Assembly: GCA_903921325.1 (NCBI GenBank)
Contig: CAIXPL010000004.1
Span: 124,001 to 188,000 of the forward strand
DNA length: 64,000 nt
Direction: 5' to 3'
Source of the DNA: an uncultured Pseudomonadota bacterium
GTDB taxonomy: Bacteria > Pseudomonadota > Gammaproteobacteria > Burkholderiales > SG8-39
The notes under the pieces were generated by a model. That model worked only from the letters and a program-made list of their open reading frames with translations. It searched no databases and was not told the origin of the DNA. This document shows positions 10,021 through 19,648 of the stretch, in pieces (within the stretch, counting starts at the first letter, position 1; each line of letters starts with the position of its first letter). The translations under genes were made by a program, and so were the position numbers.

Positions 10021-10308
10021 TCAGGCAATCACGCCCATGATGTCTTCTTCGCGCATGACGAGCAGCTCGTCACCATCAACCTTGACGGTCGAGCCCGAAT
10101 ACTTGCCAAACAGCACGCGGTCGCCAACCTTGACGTCGACCGGGCGCACTTTGCCATCGTCGAGCACCTTGCCCGTACCAACGGCGATCACTTCGCCTTG
10201 GTCAGGCTTCTCGGCAGCAGCATCGGGGATCAGGATCCCGCCAGCCGACTTGCGCTCTTCTTCAAGTCGCTTGACGATCACGCGATCATGCAAAGGACGA
10301 ATCTTCAT
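10021..10308 (-). CDS. groES: Co-chaperonin GroES
   Basis: A 95-residue lid protein of the GroEL chamber, full length, beginning [18 protein letters not shown] and containing the mobile-loop region [18 protein letters not shown]. It is the first gene of the groES-groEL operon. A good ribosome site (GGAGGAAATTC on the minus strand) precedes the ATG. Confidence 0.98.
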   Translation of the reverse strand: MKIRPLHDRVIVKRLEEERKSAGGILIPDAAAEKPDQGEVIAVGTGKVLDDGKVRPVDVKVGDRVLFGKYSGSTVKVDGDELLVMREEDIMGVIA

Positions 10309-10416
10309 GAATTTCCTCCATCAAAAACGTTTGTGAGTGACCACTTCAGTTCACGTCGCCCGTGATGGACGAAGTGGGCGCCGTGGTCAGGCGGGCCCAG
10401 ACGAGCACGAGCGCTG

Positions 10417-10443
10417 TTAGCACTCGTTTTTGTCGAGTGCTAA
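10417..10443. promoter_or_regulatory. CIRCE operator for HrcA
   Basis: A perfect TTAGCACTC, nine bases, GAGTGCTAA inverted repeat matches the CIRCE consensus exactly. It overlaps the last base of the groESL -10 element and covers the expected transcription start, so bound HrcA repressor would block initiation. It also sits about 85 bp upstream of the divergent dacB gene and could affect that promoter. Confidence 0.97.
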
Positions 10444-10471
10444 TAATATGGGTAGTCAAAGGGTTTTTCAA
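10443..10471 (-). promoter_or_regulatory. groESL sigma-70-type promoter
   Basis: On the minus strand TTGAAA (10471-10466) and TATTAT (10448-10443) are separated by exactly 17 bp, a near-consensus housekeeping promoter. No convincing sigma-32 element was seen, so heat control is probably by HrcA repression. Confidence 0.8.
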
Positions 10472-10526
10472 GTCCCTTGTTGCAAGTCTTTAGAATGGGC
10501 ACCTGTCTCAGCAATCACGTCCAGCC

Positions 10527-12308
10527 ATGTCTGTATCCGCCCGTCTGGAGGGTTCGCGGTCAATCCGAGCCTCGATCGCACCGGCACTGGCCCGTGTGAT
10601 CACTGCGTGCATCGCCTTGCCTCCGGTAGGCGCGGCGCTCGCACAGGCGGCCCCGTCGGCAAGCGAGCCTGTGCCGGTCGTGCGCGCGGCCGCGCCCAAA
10701 GCGACCGGCCCAGCGAGGCCCGCACCCTTGCTCGTCCCGGACTCCGTGCAGCGTGCCTTGCAATCAGCCGGAATTCCAGCTGGCGCCGTGGGTCTCGTCG
10801 TCCAGCAGATTGGAGCCGACTCGCCGCTCATCGCGCAGAACGCAACGGTCGCAATGAACCCGGCTTCGGTGATGAAGCTGGTGACCACGTATACAGCGCT
10901 CAGTACCCTGGGTCCGGCCTGGCGCTGGCACACCGATCTGCTCGCCACCGCACCGATCGTCAACGGCGTGCTCGAGGGCGATCTGTACATCCGCGGCTCG
11001 GGTGACCCCAAGCTCGTGATCGAACGGGTGCGTGACTGGCTGCAGACTCTGCGCACCGTGGGCGTTGAGCAGATCCGCGGTGATCTGGTGTTCGATCGGT
11101 CACTGTTCGAGGCGGTGGAAATCGATCCAGCCCGATTTGACCAGGAGCCGACCCGCCCTTACAACGTCGGACCTGACCCGCTGTTGATGAATTTCAAGGC
11201 GGTGCGGTTTCAGTTTCTACCCGAACCTGGTCGCGCGCAGGTACCCGTACGCGCCGAACCCATGCTGCCCCAGGTCGACTGGAGCAGTTCGGTCAGCGCA
11301 GCGGCCGGGCCATGCGGAGACTGGCGTGCCGACATTCATGCTGAAGTGCAATCAAGCGGCGCGGGCGCCAAGGTGCGCTTTAGCGGTCGCATGCCAAGCG
11401 CCTGCGGCGAGCACAGCTGGTATCTCGGACTGCTTTCGCATCCTGAGTACGACTACGGTCTGATTCGCAGCCTGTGGACTGAGCTGGGTGGCACGCTCAC
11501 CGGCAGCTGGCGTGACAGCCCGACACCGGCTGATGCGCGAGTGCTTGCAAGCGCCGAATCGGCAGCGCTCGCCGAGATCGTTCGCGACATCAACAAGTTC
11601 TCTAATAACGTGATGGCGCGCCAGGTCTTCCTGGCGCTCTCCGCACCGCTGGTTGGCAATCCCTTGGTTGGAAGCTCTATGGCCGGAGGTACTGTCAGCG
11701 TCAGCGGTGCGCTGGGCGACGCCGGTCTCGCTACCAGCGAGCCCCCGCCCGAACCGGGCTCGGTGCTACCGAGGTTCGCAGGGCGCGCTGCCAGCACGCA
11801 GCGCTCGACGCAGGTTGTACGCACATTTCTTCGTACTCGAGATCTCGACCTGACGGAACTGGTGCTTGAAAACGGCTCAGGCCTCTCGCGCATCGAGCGC
11901 ATCAGCCCGCAGAGCCTTGCGCGCCTGCTGATCAATGCCTGGGATAGTTCGGTGATGCCCGAATTCGTGACCTCGCTGCCAATCGCGGGGGTCGACGGCA
12001 CCCTGGCCGGACGCAGCGGTCTGCGCGGCCTGGCAGGCGACGCGCATATCAAAACGGGCAGTCTGTCAGACGTGCGTGCCATCGCCGGCTATGTGCAGGA
12101 CACCTCGGGCCGGCGCTTCGTACTCGCCATGCTCGTCAATCACGCCAACGCAAGCGCCGCGACCGCGGCTCAGGACGCGCTTATTCGCTGGGTGCATGAC
12201 CGCGCTGGACTGGTTCAAGCGGGTCTCGGCGTGCCCGCGTCCACAACGCCTCATGGGTCATCGGCAACTCATCAATCGACTGCGCCAGCGGCGCGAGGGC
12301 GTCATTGA
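10527..12308 (+). CDS. dacB: D-alanyl-D-alanine carboxypeptidase/endopeptidase, PBP4 type
   Basis: A 593-residue serine peptidase of family S13 that trims and cuts peptidoglycan cross-links in the periplasm. It has a basic N-terminus and hydrophobic segment (residues about 15-40) as export signal. The three penicillin-binding motifs are present: SVMK (114-117), SNN (359-361) and KTG (509-511). The large insertion between SxxK and SxN is typical of PBP4. It is longer than E. coli DacB (477) because of a proline-rich stretch after the signal, an insertion near residues 375-430 and a low-complexity tail. Its last 128 bp overlap the 3' end of the convergent molybdenum-hydroxylase gene; the tail beyond about residue 555 lies outside the domain. 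Confidence 0.9.
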   Translation: MSVSARLEGSRSIRASIAPALARVITACIALPPVGAALAQAAPSASEPVPVVRAAAPKATGPARPAPLLVPDSVQRALQSAGIPAGAVGLVVQQIGADSPLIAQNATVAMNPASVMKLVTTYTALSTLGPAWRWHTDLLATAPIVNGVLEGDLYIRGSGDPKLVIERVRDWLQTLRTVGVEQIRGDLVFDRSLFEAVEIDPARFDQEPTRPYNVGPDPLLMNFKAVRFQFLPEPGRAQVPVRAEPMLPQVDWSSSVSAAAGPCGDWRADIHAEVQSSGAGAKVRFSGRMPSACGEHSWYLGLLSHPEYDYGLIRSLWTELGGTLTGSWRDSPTPADARVLASAESAALAEIVRDINKFSNNVMARQVFLALSAPLVGNPLVGSSMAGGTVSVSGALGDAGLATSEPPPEPGSVLPRFAGRAASTQRSTQVVRTFLRTRDLDLTELVLENGSGLSRIERISPQSLARLLINAWDSSVMPEFVTSLPIAGVDGTLAGRSGLRGLAGDAHIKTGSLSDVRAIAGYVQDTSGRRFVLAMLVNHANASAATAAQDALIRWVHDRAGLVQAGLGVPASTTPHGSSATHQSTAPAARGRH

Positions 12309-14619
12309 TTGCACTGGCAATCGCAGCCGGTCCACCCAGATAACCTGCCTCGCCCGAGCCCTTCTGCCCGAAAGTGGTCAGTGGCGATGGCGTGCAATGA
12401 TCAGTGATCGACACCGAGGGCACTTCCAGTGCGCTTGGAATCAGATAGTCCATGAACGTGCCGGCCAGCAGTTGCCCTTCTTCGGAGAAGGCAAATTTCT
12501 CGTAGAGCGCAGCACCGATGCCGTGCGCAATGCCACCATAGGTCATGCCATGCACGATATCCGGGGTGATCATCACACCGCAGTCATGCCCGCACACATA
12601 GCGCTGGATCTGCGGTTTGCCCGTGTCGCGATCGATCTCGATATAGACCACATGGGCCTCGAACGAGTGGCAGGGATACATCTGAATGCGCCCATCGGCT
12701 GTAGGCAGACCGCCACCGGTGGGTACCTCCCAGACATATTTTTCTTGCAAACCCGGTTCCAGACCCGGGGGCATCTGGTGAAATTTGCGATGCGCAATCT
12801 CGACCAGTTGATCCCAGGTGAGTCGCCGATCCGGCTCCGCGGTGACCCACGCCGAGCCCTCAGCATAGGTCAGCGCCTCGACCGGCACGCCCAGATTGTG
12901 GCTGGCGATAGAGAGCAGATTGGCACGAACCCGCCGTGCTGCCCCGGCGGCCGCACCTCCGAGCATGATTGCCATGCGGCTGCCCACCGGGCTGTTGGAG
13001 GGCAAGGCATTCAACGAATCGGCATGGATGACACGGATGTTCGCCGGATCGCGCTCCAGAATCTCCGCAACCACGGTGGAGACCAGCGTCTCATGGCCCT
13101 GACCCGACGTGGAGGTGTTCATCACTGCGGTGATCGAACCCGACAGGTCGACCCGCACCAGCGCCGAATCCATCCACGTGGTGGTCTCGTTTTTCGGATT
13201 GAAAAGCACCTCAAACGAGGAATTGCCGCCACTGGGTTCAAGGCAGGTTGAGATGCCGATTCCCGCGAGGCGGCCGTGCGCGCGAGCTGCATCCCGTCGC
13301 CGCACCAGATCGTCGTAGTCGGCCTGTGTCAGCGCCTTGTCGAGCACCGTGGCGTAGTCACCCGAATCGTAGTGAGTGCCACTCGGAATGAGATAGGGGA
13401 ACTCATGTGGGCCAATCAAATTGCGCCGGCGCACCTCGATCCGGTCCAACCCGAGCGAGCGCGCCATCTTGTCCATCGCAGTCTCGATCGCATAATTGGT
13501 CGGTGATTGCCCAAAGCCTCGCACAGCCTCTTGCGGTGTCTTGTTGGTCATGACCGAACAAGGCTCGTACTCGACGCAGGGAATGCGGTAGGGACCGATG
13601 ATGGCACCCACCGGTTTACCCAGTTGCAGCGGTGAACGACCCGCGTGTGCACCGACATCATCGAGCGCACGAATGCGCATGCCCTTGACCACACCATGAT
13701 CGTCATAGGCCAGTGCCACATTAAAAATCCGGTCAGGCCCCTGCATGTCGCCACCGCGCATGTTCTCCAGCCGGTCTTCGATCAGACGCACCGGCACGCC
13801 CAATGAGCGGGCCAGATGCGCGACCAGCACGGTATGCTTGATTCCCCGCTTCACCCCATAGCTGCCACCGACGTCGACATCGAAGTGAACGCGAACCGCG
13901 TTACCAGGCAGACGCAAGGCACGCGCCAGTTGATCGGGATATTTAGGCATCTGGATCGAGGCCCAGACATCCATCAGACCAGCGCCGGCATCCCAGTTTG
14001 CGAGCACCACAAACGTTTCAATCGGGACGGTGGATGAGCGGCCCCAGCGCACCCGGCATTCCAAATGGTGTGGGGCAGCGGCAAACGCCGCATCAACCTC
14101 ACCCCATACAAACTTGCGATGAAAAAGAATGTTGGATGAATGATCAGCATGCACCCGGTGCGCATCAGCGCGCACCGCCTGCTCCGGATCAATCACATAG
14201 GGTAGCGGGTCGTATTCCACCTCGACCAATTCAGCGGCATCCTCGGCCAGCGCACGGCTGTCGGCAACCACCGCAGCGACCCACTCACCGGCATAGCGCA
14301 CCTGGTCGACGGCCAGTGGGTAGCGCTTGACCTTCGGTGCATCGACCCCAACGGGCAGAAAATCGGTGTGTCTTGCCAGCTCTGCCCCCGTCAGCACCGA
14401 GACTACGCCGGGGGAGGCCAGCGCCTGGCGCGCATCAATCGACACGATGCGAGCAGACGGGTACGGACTGGCCACCAGAGCAACGTGCTTCATGCCTGGA
14501 ATGGCGATATCAGCGGCGAAACGGCCACGCCCGGTCACAAAGCGCGGGTCTTCCTTGGTGCGTCGCTTCTTGCCAATATGCAGAAACGCTGAAGGGGAGT
14601 TTGTATCCGGTGCGCTCAT
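12181..14619 (-). CDS. Molybdenum hydroxylase large subunit (CoxL/XdhB-type)
   Basis: An 812-residue molybdopterin-cytosine-dinucleotide-binding subunit of the xanthine dehydrogenase/CO dehydrogenase family. It starts KKRRTKEDPRFVTGRGRFAADI, typical of this class. The active-site loop reads QEAVRGFGQSP, not the AYRCSFR of true CO dehydrogenase, so it is not a CO oxidiser. The catalytic glutamate lies in QKGSGEAGYLGGP near the C-terminus. The family hydroxylates N-heterocycles, aldehydes or aromatic acyl-CoAs with water-derived oxygen. Its start overlaps the 2Fe-2S subunit stop by 4 bp. The unit order FAD, 2Fe-2S, Mo is CoxMSL. No CoxD, CoxE or CoxG maturation genes are visible. The 3' end overlaps dacB by 128 bp. 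Confidence 0.9.
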   Translation of the reverse strand: MSAPDTNSPSAFLHIGKKRRTKEDPRFVTGRGRFAADIAIPGMKHVALVASPYPSARIVSIDARQALASPGVVSVLTGAELARHTDFLPVGVDAPKVKRYPLAVDQVRYAGEWVAAVVADSRALAEDAAELVEVEYDPLPYVIDPEQAVRADAHRVHADHSSNILFHRKFVWGEVDAAFAAAPHHLECRVRWGRSSTVPIETFVVLANWDAGAGLMDVWASIQMPKYPDQLARALRLPGNAVRVHFDVDVGGSYGVKRGIKHTVLVAHLARSLGVPVRLIEDRLENMRGGDMQGPDRIFNVALAYDDHGVVKGMRIRALDDVGAHAGRSPLQLGKPVGAIIGPYRIPCVEYEPCSVMTNKTPQEAVRGFGQSPTNYAIETAMDKMARSLGLDRIEVRRRNLIGPHEFPYLIPSGTHYDSGDYATVLDKALTQADYDDLVRRRDAARAHGRLAGIGISTCLEPSGGNSSFEVLFNPKNETTTWMDSALVRVDLSGSITAVMNTSTSGQGHETLVSTVVAEILERDPANIRVIHADSLNALPSNSPVGSRMAIMLGGAAAGAARRVRANLLSIASHNLGVPVEALTYAEGSAWVTAEPDRRLTWDQLVEIAHRKFHQMPPGLEPGLQEKYVWEVPTGGGLPTADGRIQMYPCHSFEAHVVYIEIDRDTGKPQIQRYVCGHDCGVMITPDIVHGMTYGGIAHGIGAALYEKFAFSEEGQLLAGTFMDYLIPSALEVPSVSITDHCTPSPLTTFGQKGSGEAGYLGGPAAIASAINDALAPLAQSIDELPMTHEALWTRARRDPLEPVQRGHAPSE

Positions 14620-15197
14620 GAGCGGTGCGATGCCTTGTCATGGCCTGTTGTGCCCGCCGGCGCAGATTGCGCTCTAGCCGGTTGATTCGCAGCCGGTTGA
14701 TTCGCAGCCGGGCGATCGGCCGCCAAGCGGGACGCGGCAAGCTGAATCGCATCGACGATTTGCTGATAGCCGGTACAGCGACACAGATTGCCGCCGATGG
14801 CATCCCGTATGGTGTGTTCATCCGGATTGGGATTACGGTCAAGCAAGGCTTGCGCCGCGATCAACATGCCGGGGGTGCAGTAGCCGCATTGCAAACCATG
14901 GGTTTCACAAAAGCTGTCCTGCAGGATGCTCATTTGGCCATCAGGCTGGCTCAGACCCTCCACCGTGGTGAGTGAATGACCATCGGCTTGCACGGCAAAC
15001 ATGAGACAGGAGCGCACCGGGCGGCCATCGAGCATGATCGAGCAGGCCCCGCAGATGCCGTGTTCGCAGCCCACATGGGTACCGGTGAGGCGTAAGGTCT
15101 CACGCAAGAAATCGACCAATGAGGTGCGCGCGCTGCAATTGCCAGTACGCTCGAGACCGTTCACTGTCAGGGTCACGCAATAGCTTCGCTCGCTCAT
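14616..15197 (-). CDS. Molybdenum hydroxylase 2Fe-2S subunit (CoxS-type)
   Basis: A 193-residue electron-transfer subunit. The plant-ferredoxin-like cluster motif CEHGICGACSIMLDG (residues about 44-58) and the second cluster motif CGYCTPGM..CRCTGYQQI (about 103-145) are intact. After residue 155 there is an unusual alanine/proline/asparagine-rich tail with tandem AANQP units that most CoxS proteins lack; it is encoded by 15-bp direct repeats. Four-base overlaps join it to the FAD subunit upstream and the Mo subunit downstream, so the three are translationally coupled. Confidence 0.92.
   Translation of the reverse strand: MSERSYCVTLTVNGLERTGNCSARTSLVDFLRETLRLTGTHVGCEHGICGACSIMLDGRPVRSCLMFAVQADGHSLTTVEGLSQPDGQMSILQDSFCETHGLQCGYCTPGMLIAAQALLDRNPNPDEHTIRDAIGGNLCRCTGYQQIVDAIQLAASRLAADRPAANQPAANQPARAQSAPAGTTGHDKASHRS
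14677..14706. repeat. Two perfect 15-bp direct repeats in the CoxS tail
   Basis: The unit GCCGGTTGATTCGCA occurs at 14677-14691 and 14692-14706, followed by a degenerate third copy. On the minus strand it encodes AANQP units. The repeat length is a multiple of three, so copy-number change would leave the frame intact. Confidence 0.9.
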
Positions 15198-16099
15198 GCC
15201 ATCTGTCCCGCAGGCGTGCCGGTGCGCTCACCGGCGCGAGCGAGCGCGCTGCGCAAAACCCGCACACAGAGGGTGCGGGCCAGGGCGCGACGGTAGTCGG
15301 CCGAGGCATGCAGATCGGTGGGCGGTGACAGGCGCGCCACCACTGAGCGCGCAATGCCATCGATCGCATCCTCAGTCGGCAGTTGTCCAATCAAGGCAGT
15401 GACCTCGGCCGAGCAGTCCAGCGGAATGTTGTCAGCACCGCCCAGGGCCAACGCTGCCTGCTGGCAGCGCCCCTCGGCATCCAGCGCCATCTGGGCACAG
15501 GCCGACACCAGCGCAAAATCGCCATGCCGGATCGCCACTTCATCAAAGGCTGACCCGCAGCGCGACGCGCGCCAGCGTGGTAACACGATTTCGATCAGGC
15601 ACTCATCAGGCTCGATCACCGTGCTCATTGGACCGTTGAAGAACTCGCGCGCCAGCAATTCGCGGCGCCCCGCACGTGCCGATTGCAGAATCAAACGGGC
15701 ATCGAGCAATACGCTCACCAAGGGCAACTCGGCAGACGGGTCAGCATGCACCATGCTGCCACCGATGGTGCCGCGATTGCGGGTTTGAATATGTCCCACC
15801 CAGGCAAGCGCCTGACCGATGATCGGCAGGCACTGCCCCAGCTCGGCATGCTCCTCAAGGACATACTGAGGGGTGGCGCCACCGACACGAACTTCGTGAT
15901 CCATGATGGTCACATGCGATAACGCATCGATGCCCGCGATGTCGATCAACCAGGTGGGCCGCACCAGGCGCATCGCCATCATCGGGGTGAGGCTCTGGCC
16001 TCCCGCGATCAATTTGGCCTCCGGGCCGTACTCGGCGAGCAGGCCAAGGGCGTGCTCGATGCTCTGAGCACGCTGATATTCAAACGGGGCAGGTTTCAT
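15194..16099 (-). CDS. Molybdenum hydroxylase FAD subunit (CoxM-type)
   Basis: A 301-residue FAD-binding subunit that passes electrons from the 2Fe-2S clusters to an acceptor. It begins MKPAPFEYQRAQSIEHAL and shows the two FAD motifs of the family, LIAGGQSLTPMMAMR (about residues 36-50) and TIGGSMVHADPSAELP (about 110-126). Length is normal (about 290). It is the first gene of the coxMSL-type operon. A minus-strand promoter candidate lies 72-100 bp upstream. The operon follows ubiD in the same direction after a 240-bp gap with no gene. Confidence 0.92.
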   Translation of the reverse strand: MKPAPFEYQRAQSIEHALGLLAEYGPEAKLIAGGQSLTPMMAMRLVRPTWLIDIAGIDALSHVTIMDHEVRVGGATPQYVLEEHAELGQCLPIIGQALAWVGHIQTRNRGTIGGSMVHADPSAELPLVSVLLDARLILQSARAGRRELLAREFFNGPMSTVIEPDECLIEIVLPRWRASRCGSAFDEVAIRHGDFALVSACAQMALDAEGRCQQAALALGGADNIPLDCSAEVTALIGQLPTEDAIDGIARSVVARLSPPTDLHASADYRRALARTLCVRVLRSALARAGERTGTPAGQMA

Positions 16100-16170
16100 C
16101 GAGGGAGGAGATTGCAGCGCATGAACGACAGGGGTGGATCGACAAGAGGACTTGCGGTCGACCAGTGGAG

Positions 16171-16199
16171 ATGATGCGCGAGACAGTTGGATCGGTCAA
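16171..16199 (-). promoter_or_regulatory. Candidate promoter for the coxMSL-type operon
   Basis: On the minus strand TTGACC (16199-16194) and CATCAT (16176-16171) are spaced by 17 bp. The -35 matches five of six bases and the -10 four of six. This is the best promoter-like pair seen in the 240-bp gap between ubiD and the FAD subunit gene. Confidence 0.35.
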
Positions 16200-16340
16200 T
16201 TCGACACCGATCATCGGCTGATATCCGGCGAAATGGCAAGGCCAGGGCTGCCGAGCAAGCGTCGATACGCGAGATCGAGTAGCCGTTCCAGCGGTGGTTT
16301 CGCACGGACCATCGCGACGCACCACACATCGATTGACTGG

Positions 16341-17819
16341 TTACCGCACGCCACCGGTCAGCCCCAGCGTGCTCCAGATCGCATCGACCCGATCGCGGGT
16401 GGCCTGATCCATGGCGATTGGCCGGCCCCAGGCCCGATCGGTCTCCCCCGGCCACTTGTTGGTGGCATCAATGCCCATCTTGGCACCGAGGCCAGCCACC
16501 GGGCTGGCAAAATCCAGGCTGTCAATGGGCGTGCCCGGTACGACCAGCGTGTCACGCTGCGCGTCCATACGGGTGCTGAGCGCCCACACCACCTCGCTCC
16601 AGTTGCGCACATCAATATCCTCATCGACCACGATGATCATCTTGGTGTAGATGAACTGCCGCAGAAAGCTCCACACGCCGAACATCACCCGCTTCGGATG
16701 ACCCGGATACTGCTTGCGCATGCTCACTACCGCCATACGATAGGAGCAGGCTTCGGCGGGCAGATAGAAATCCACGATTTCGGGGAATTGGCGCGTGAGG
16801 AGCGGCACAAACACTTCATTGAGGGCCACTCCGAGCACGGCCGGCTCATCGGGTGGTTTGCCGGTGTAGGTCGAGTGGTAGACCGGGTCGCGCCGCATGG
16901 TGATCCGCTCAATCGTGAACACCGGATGACGCTCGGTTTCGTTGTAGTACCCGGTGTGATCGCCAAAAGGGCCTTCGAGTGCATCGTCGCCAGGATGGAT
17001 CGCGCCTTCCAGTACAAACTCGGCGCGCGCAGGCACTCGCAGATCCGAACCGATGCAGCGCGCAAGTTCTGTGCGCGCCCCGCGCAACAGCCCGGCAAAC
17101 TGATATTCGGACAGGCTGTCGGGCACCGGGGTGACCGCACCGAGCATGGTCGCCGGATCAGCACCCAGGGCTACCGCCACCGGGAACGGCGTCCCTGGAT
17201 GAGCAGCGCAGTGGTCACGATAATCCAGTGCGCCGCCACGATGCGCAAGCCAGCGCATGATCACGCGATTGCGCCCAATCACCTGTTGCCGATAGATGCC
17301 CAGATTGAGCCGCTTGCGCCGCGGACCGCGGGTCACCGTGAGCCCCCAGGTAATCAAAGGCCCGGCATCACCTGGCCAGCAGGTCTGGACCGGTAGCCGG
17401 GCGAGGTCGACCTCGTCACCTTCCCAGACTACCTCCTGACAGACCGGCGCGCTCACTTCCTTGGGCGCCATGTCGAGCACTTTGCGAAACATCGGCAGCT
17501 TTTCCCAGGCGTCGCGCCAATTGCGCGGTGCCTCGGGCTCTTTCACTTGCGCAAGGATCTCACCCACGCCACGCAGCGCGGCGACCGAGTCAGCGCCCAT
17601 CCCCAGGGCCACGCGCTCGGTTGTACCGAATAGATTGGCCAATACGGGAATGTTGTGGCCGCCTGGGTGCTCAAAGAGGATCGCCGGACCGCCTGCACGC
17701 AACACGCGGTCACAGATCTCGGTCATCTCCAGGCGCGGTGAGACCGGCGCCGCGATGCGCGTGAGATCGCCACGCGCTTCCAACTGCGCCATGAAATCAC
17801 GCAAGTCGCGATAAGGCAC
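16341..17819 (-). CDS. ubiD: 4-hydroxy-3-polyprenylbenzoate decarboxylase UbiD
   Basis: A 492-residue prenyl-FMN-dependent decarboxylase acting in ubiquinone synthesis after UbiA. It follows E. coli UbiD closely from [19 protein letters not shown] through [60 protein letters not shown] and [17 protein letters not shown]. The catalytic Glu/Arg region ([16 protein letters not shown]) is intact and length matches the family. It needs the UbiX flavin prenyltransferase, which is not in this window. It sits 5 bp after an SDR gene and in the same direction as ubiA. Confidence 0.95.
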   Translation of the reverse strand: MPYRDLRDFMAQLEARGDLTRIAAPVSPRLEMTEICDRVLRAGGPAILFEHPGGHNIPVLANLFGTTERVALGMGADSVAALRGVGEILAQVKEPEAPRNWRDAWEKLPMFRKVLDMAPKEVSAPVCQEVVWEGDEVDLARLPVQTCWPGDAGPLITWGLTVTRGPRRKRLNLGIYRQQVIGRNRVIMRWLAHRGGALDYRDHCAAHPGTPFPVAVALGADPATMLGAVTPVPDSLSEYQFAGLLRGARTELARCIGSDLRVPARAEFVLEGAIHPGDDALEGPFGDHTGYYNETERHPVFTIERITMRRDPVYHSTYTGKPPDEPAVLGVALNEVFVPLLTRQFPEIVDFYLPAEACSYRMAVVSMRKQYPGHPKRVMFGVWSFLRQFIYTKMIIVVDEDIDVRNWSEVVWALSTRMDAQRDTLVVPGTPIDSLDFASPVAGLGAKMGIDATNKWPGETDRAWGRPIAMDQATRDRVDAIWSTLGLTGGVR

Positions 17820-17824
17820 GGGGG

Positions 17825-18610
17825 TCAGACCACCATCGCACCGGCCGCACCGTCCATGGTGACAATGGCACCGTGGGTGTAGCTCGCCCGGGGTGAGGCC
17901 AAAAACACCGCCATGTTCGCAATCTCCTCAGGCTCCCCGAGGCGTCCGGCGGGAATGCGTGATTCGATCCGTCGCAGTGCTTCATCCGGTGGTACGCCCT
18001 GGACCTTGGATTCAGCGACCAGCCCCTCACCCACCCGCGAGGTATGGGTCAGGCCCGGGTTGATACCGACCACTCGCACGCCACGTCCGGCGTAGGTCGT
18101 TGAGAGGCCCGCGGTCACCAGCATCAGTGCCGCGTTTGCCGCGCCACCGGCCAGGTGAGTCGGCGTGGGCACCTTGCCACCGCTGCCAATGATATTGACG
18201 ATCACGCCACGGCCGCGGGCCGCCATCAGCTTGACGACGGGATCGAGCACGTTCACATAGCTGAAGAATTTGGCGTTCAAGCCGGCGCGCCAGATCTCGG
18301 GAGTGAGATCATCAGGTGGCGTGCGCCGTGCGGCACCGGCTGAGGTCACCAGCACGTCAATCGGCCCCATTTCGGCCTCGACCCGGCGCACCATCTCGGC
18401 CGTGGCCTGCGGGTCGGTCATGTCGGCCGCGATTGCCAACACACCCGCGCCCAGTTCGGCGGTTGCCTTATCCAGATTCGCCTGACTGCGCGAGGTGATC
18501 GCCACTCGCGCGCCTTCGGCGAGGAACAAACGTGCGCAGGCCAATCCGAGGCCCTTGCTGCCCCCGGTGATCAATACCAGTTGTCCGTTGAGCCCCAGAT
18601 CCACGTGCAC
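17825..18610 (-). CDS. SDR family oxidoreductase with non-canonical active site
   Basis: A 261-residue SDR with the nucleotide-binding TGGSKGLG near residues 15-22, a TSAGAA in place of NNAG near residue 90, and an N-(I)IGSGGK segment before the active site. As in the SDR at 4237-5019, the YxxxK pair is absent: in [14 protein letters not shown], asparagine replaces the lysine and glycine the tyrosine. It lies between ubiD (5 bp) and ubiA (36 bp) in one minus-strand unit, although no step of ubiquinone synthesis is known to use such an enzyme. It may be a catabolic gene inserted into a conserved block, or have a role not yet assigned. Confidence 0.85.
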   Translation of the reverse strand: MHVDLGLNGQLVLITGGSKGLGLACARLFLAEGARVAITSRSQANLDKATAELGAGVLAIAADMTDPQATAEMVRRVEAEMGPIDVLVTSAGAARRTPPDDLTPEIWRAGLNAKFFSYVNVLDPVVKLMAARGRGVIVNIIGSGGKVPTPTHLAGGAANAALMLVTAGLSTTYAGRGVRVVGINPGLTHTSRVGEGLVAESKVQGVPPDEALRRIESRIPAGRLGEPEEIANMAVFLASPRASYTHGAIVTMDGAAGAMVV

Positions 18611-18646
18611 TCTCCTGCATTGACGCCCCAGAAGCGGTTGAGAATA

Positions 18647-19561
18647 TCACCGCAAGGCAAGTGCGATCCCGACGAAAATCGCCGCCCCGAGCCAGTTGTT
18701 ATGATTGAACGCGCGAAAGCAACCGGCGCGGGTGCGTGTGCGAATCAGACGATAGTGGTAAATCGCCATACCGACGGCCACTGCCAAACCGCCGTAGTAG
18801 GCCGGTGCCAGGGCGCGATTCAGGCCGATGCCAGCCAGGATGATGAAGAACACCAGATAGGCGAGCATGGTCGCCAGCACATCAAAGCGGCCAAAGGTGA
18901 TGGCCGAGCTGCGAATGCCGATGTGCAGATCATCATCCCGATCGACCATCGCGTACTCGGTGTCATAGGCAATCGCCCAGGCGATGTTGGCGACCAGTAA
19001 CCACGCTGACTCGCCGCTCAGACGATCGAGTACCGATGCATAGGCCATCGGAATGCCAAAACCGAACGCAATCCCCAGATAGGCCTGCGGAATTGACAGG
19101 ATGCGCTTGGTAAACGGGTAGCTGGCCGCCAGAAAGAGGGCGACAAAGGCGAGCGCAATCGTCAGTTGATTGAGCGTGAGCACCAGGGCAAACGCCACCA
19201 GACTCAGCGCCAGCGCAAACACCAGTGCCTGGCCTCGGGTGATCACACCGGCCGCAATCGGACGGTCGCGCGTGCGCTCGACGTGCCCATCAAAATGGGC
19301 ATCCGCCATGTCGTTCATGACACACCCTGCCGAGCGCATCAGCAGCGTGCCAACGCAAAAGACGACCACCGACCACACGCTCGGGTGACCCGCAGAGGCA
19401 AGCCACAGCGCCCACAAGGTGGGCCAGAGCAAGAGGAGCGTTCCGATCGGACGATGCAGACGTGCGAGGCGCAAGTAAGCCCCCAGACGCGATGACACCG
19501 CGCCGCGTGCGAGCGCAGGATCGGCATTCAGTCCGCGGATGTCTGTCGGGGCGGGTGGCAT
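18647..19561 (-). CDS. ubiA: 4-hydroxybenzoate polyprenyltransferase UbiA
   Basis: A 304-residue integral-membrane prenyltransferase that attaches the polyprenyl chain to 4-hydroxybenzoate. The first aspartate-rich motif is NDMADAHFDGHVERTRDRPIA (about residues 80-100) and the second is YDTEYAMVDRDDDLHIG (about 204-220). RPIGTLLLLWPTLWALW near the N-terminus is characteristic. About nine hydrophobic helices are visible. The neighbours recG and ubiD on the same strand match arrangements known in betaproteobacteria. Confidence 0.95.
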   Translation of the reverse strand: MPPAPTDIRGLNADPALARGAVSSRLGAYLRLARLHRPIGTLLLLWPTLWALWLASAGHPSVWSVVVFCVGTLLMRSAGCVMNDMADAHFDGHVERTRDRPIAAGVITRGQALVFALALSLVAFALVLTLNQLTIALAFVALFLAASYPFTKRILSIPQAYLGIAFGFGIPMAYASVLDRLSGESAWLLVANIAWAIAYDTEYAMVDRDDDLHIGIRSSAITFGRFDVLATMLAYLVFFIILAGIGLNRALAPAYYGGLAVAVGMAIYHYRLIRTRTRAGCFRAFNHNNWLGAAIFVGIALALR

Positions 19562-19648
19562 GGCAGATTCGGGTCAATTCGCTTTCGGAATGGAGCCTTG
19601 ATCATAACGTCAGCCCGAGCGTCTGCGAGGAAGGCTGGTGCGCTCGCA

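Noticed and set aside
12181-14619. Aerobic CO dehydrogenase large subunit.
   Set aside because: The active-site loop is EAVRGFGQSP, not the AYRCSFR motif required for CO oxidation.
16134-17396. A 420-codon frame opposite ubiD, and similar long frames opposite cysD/cysN (26157-26999), the Mo hydroxylase (12076-13251) and CobW (54132-55094).
   Set aside because: All are antisense shadows of confident genes with no domain content.
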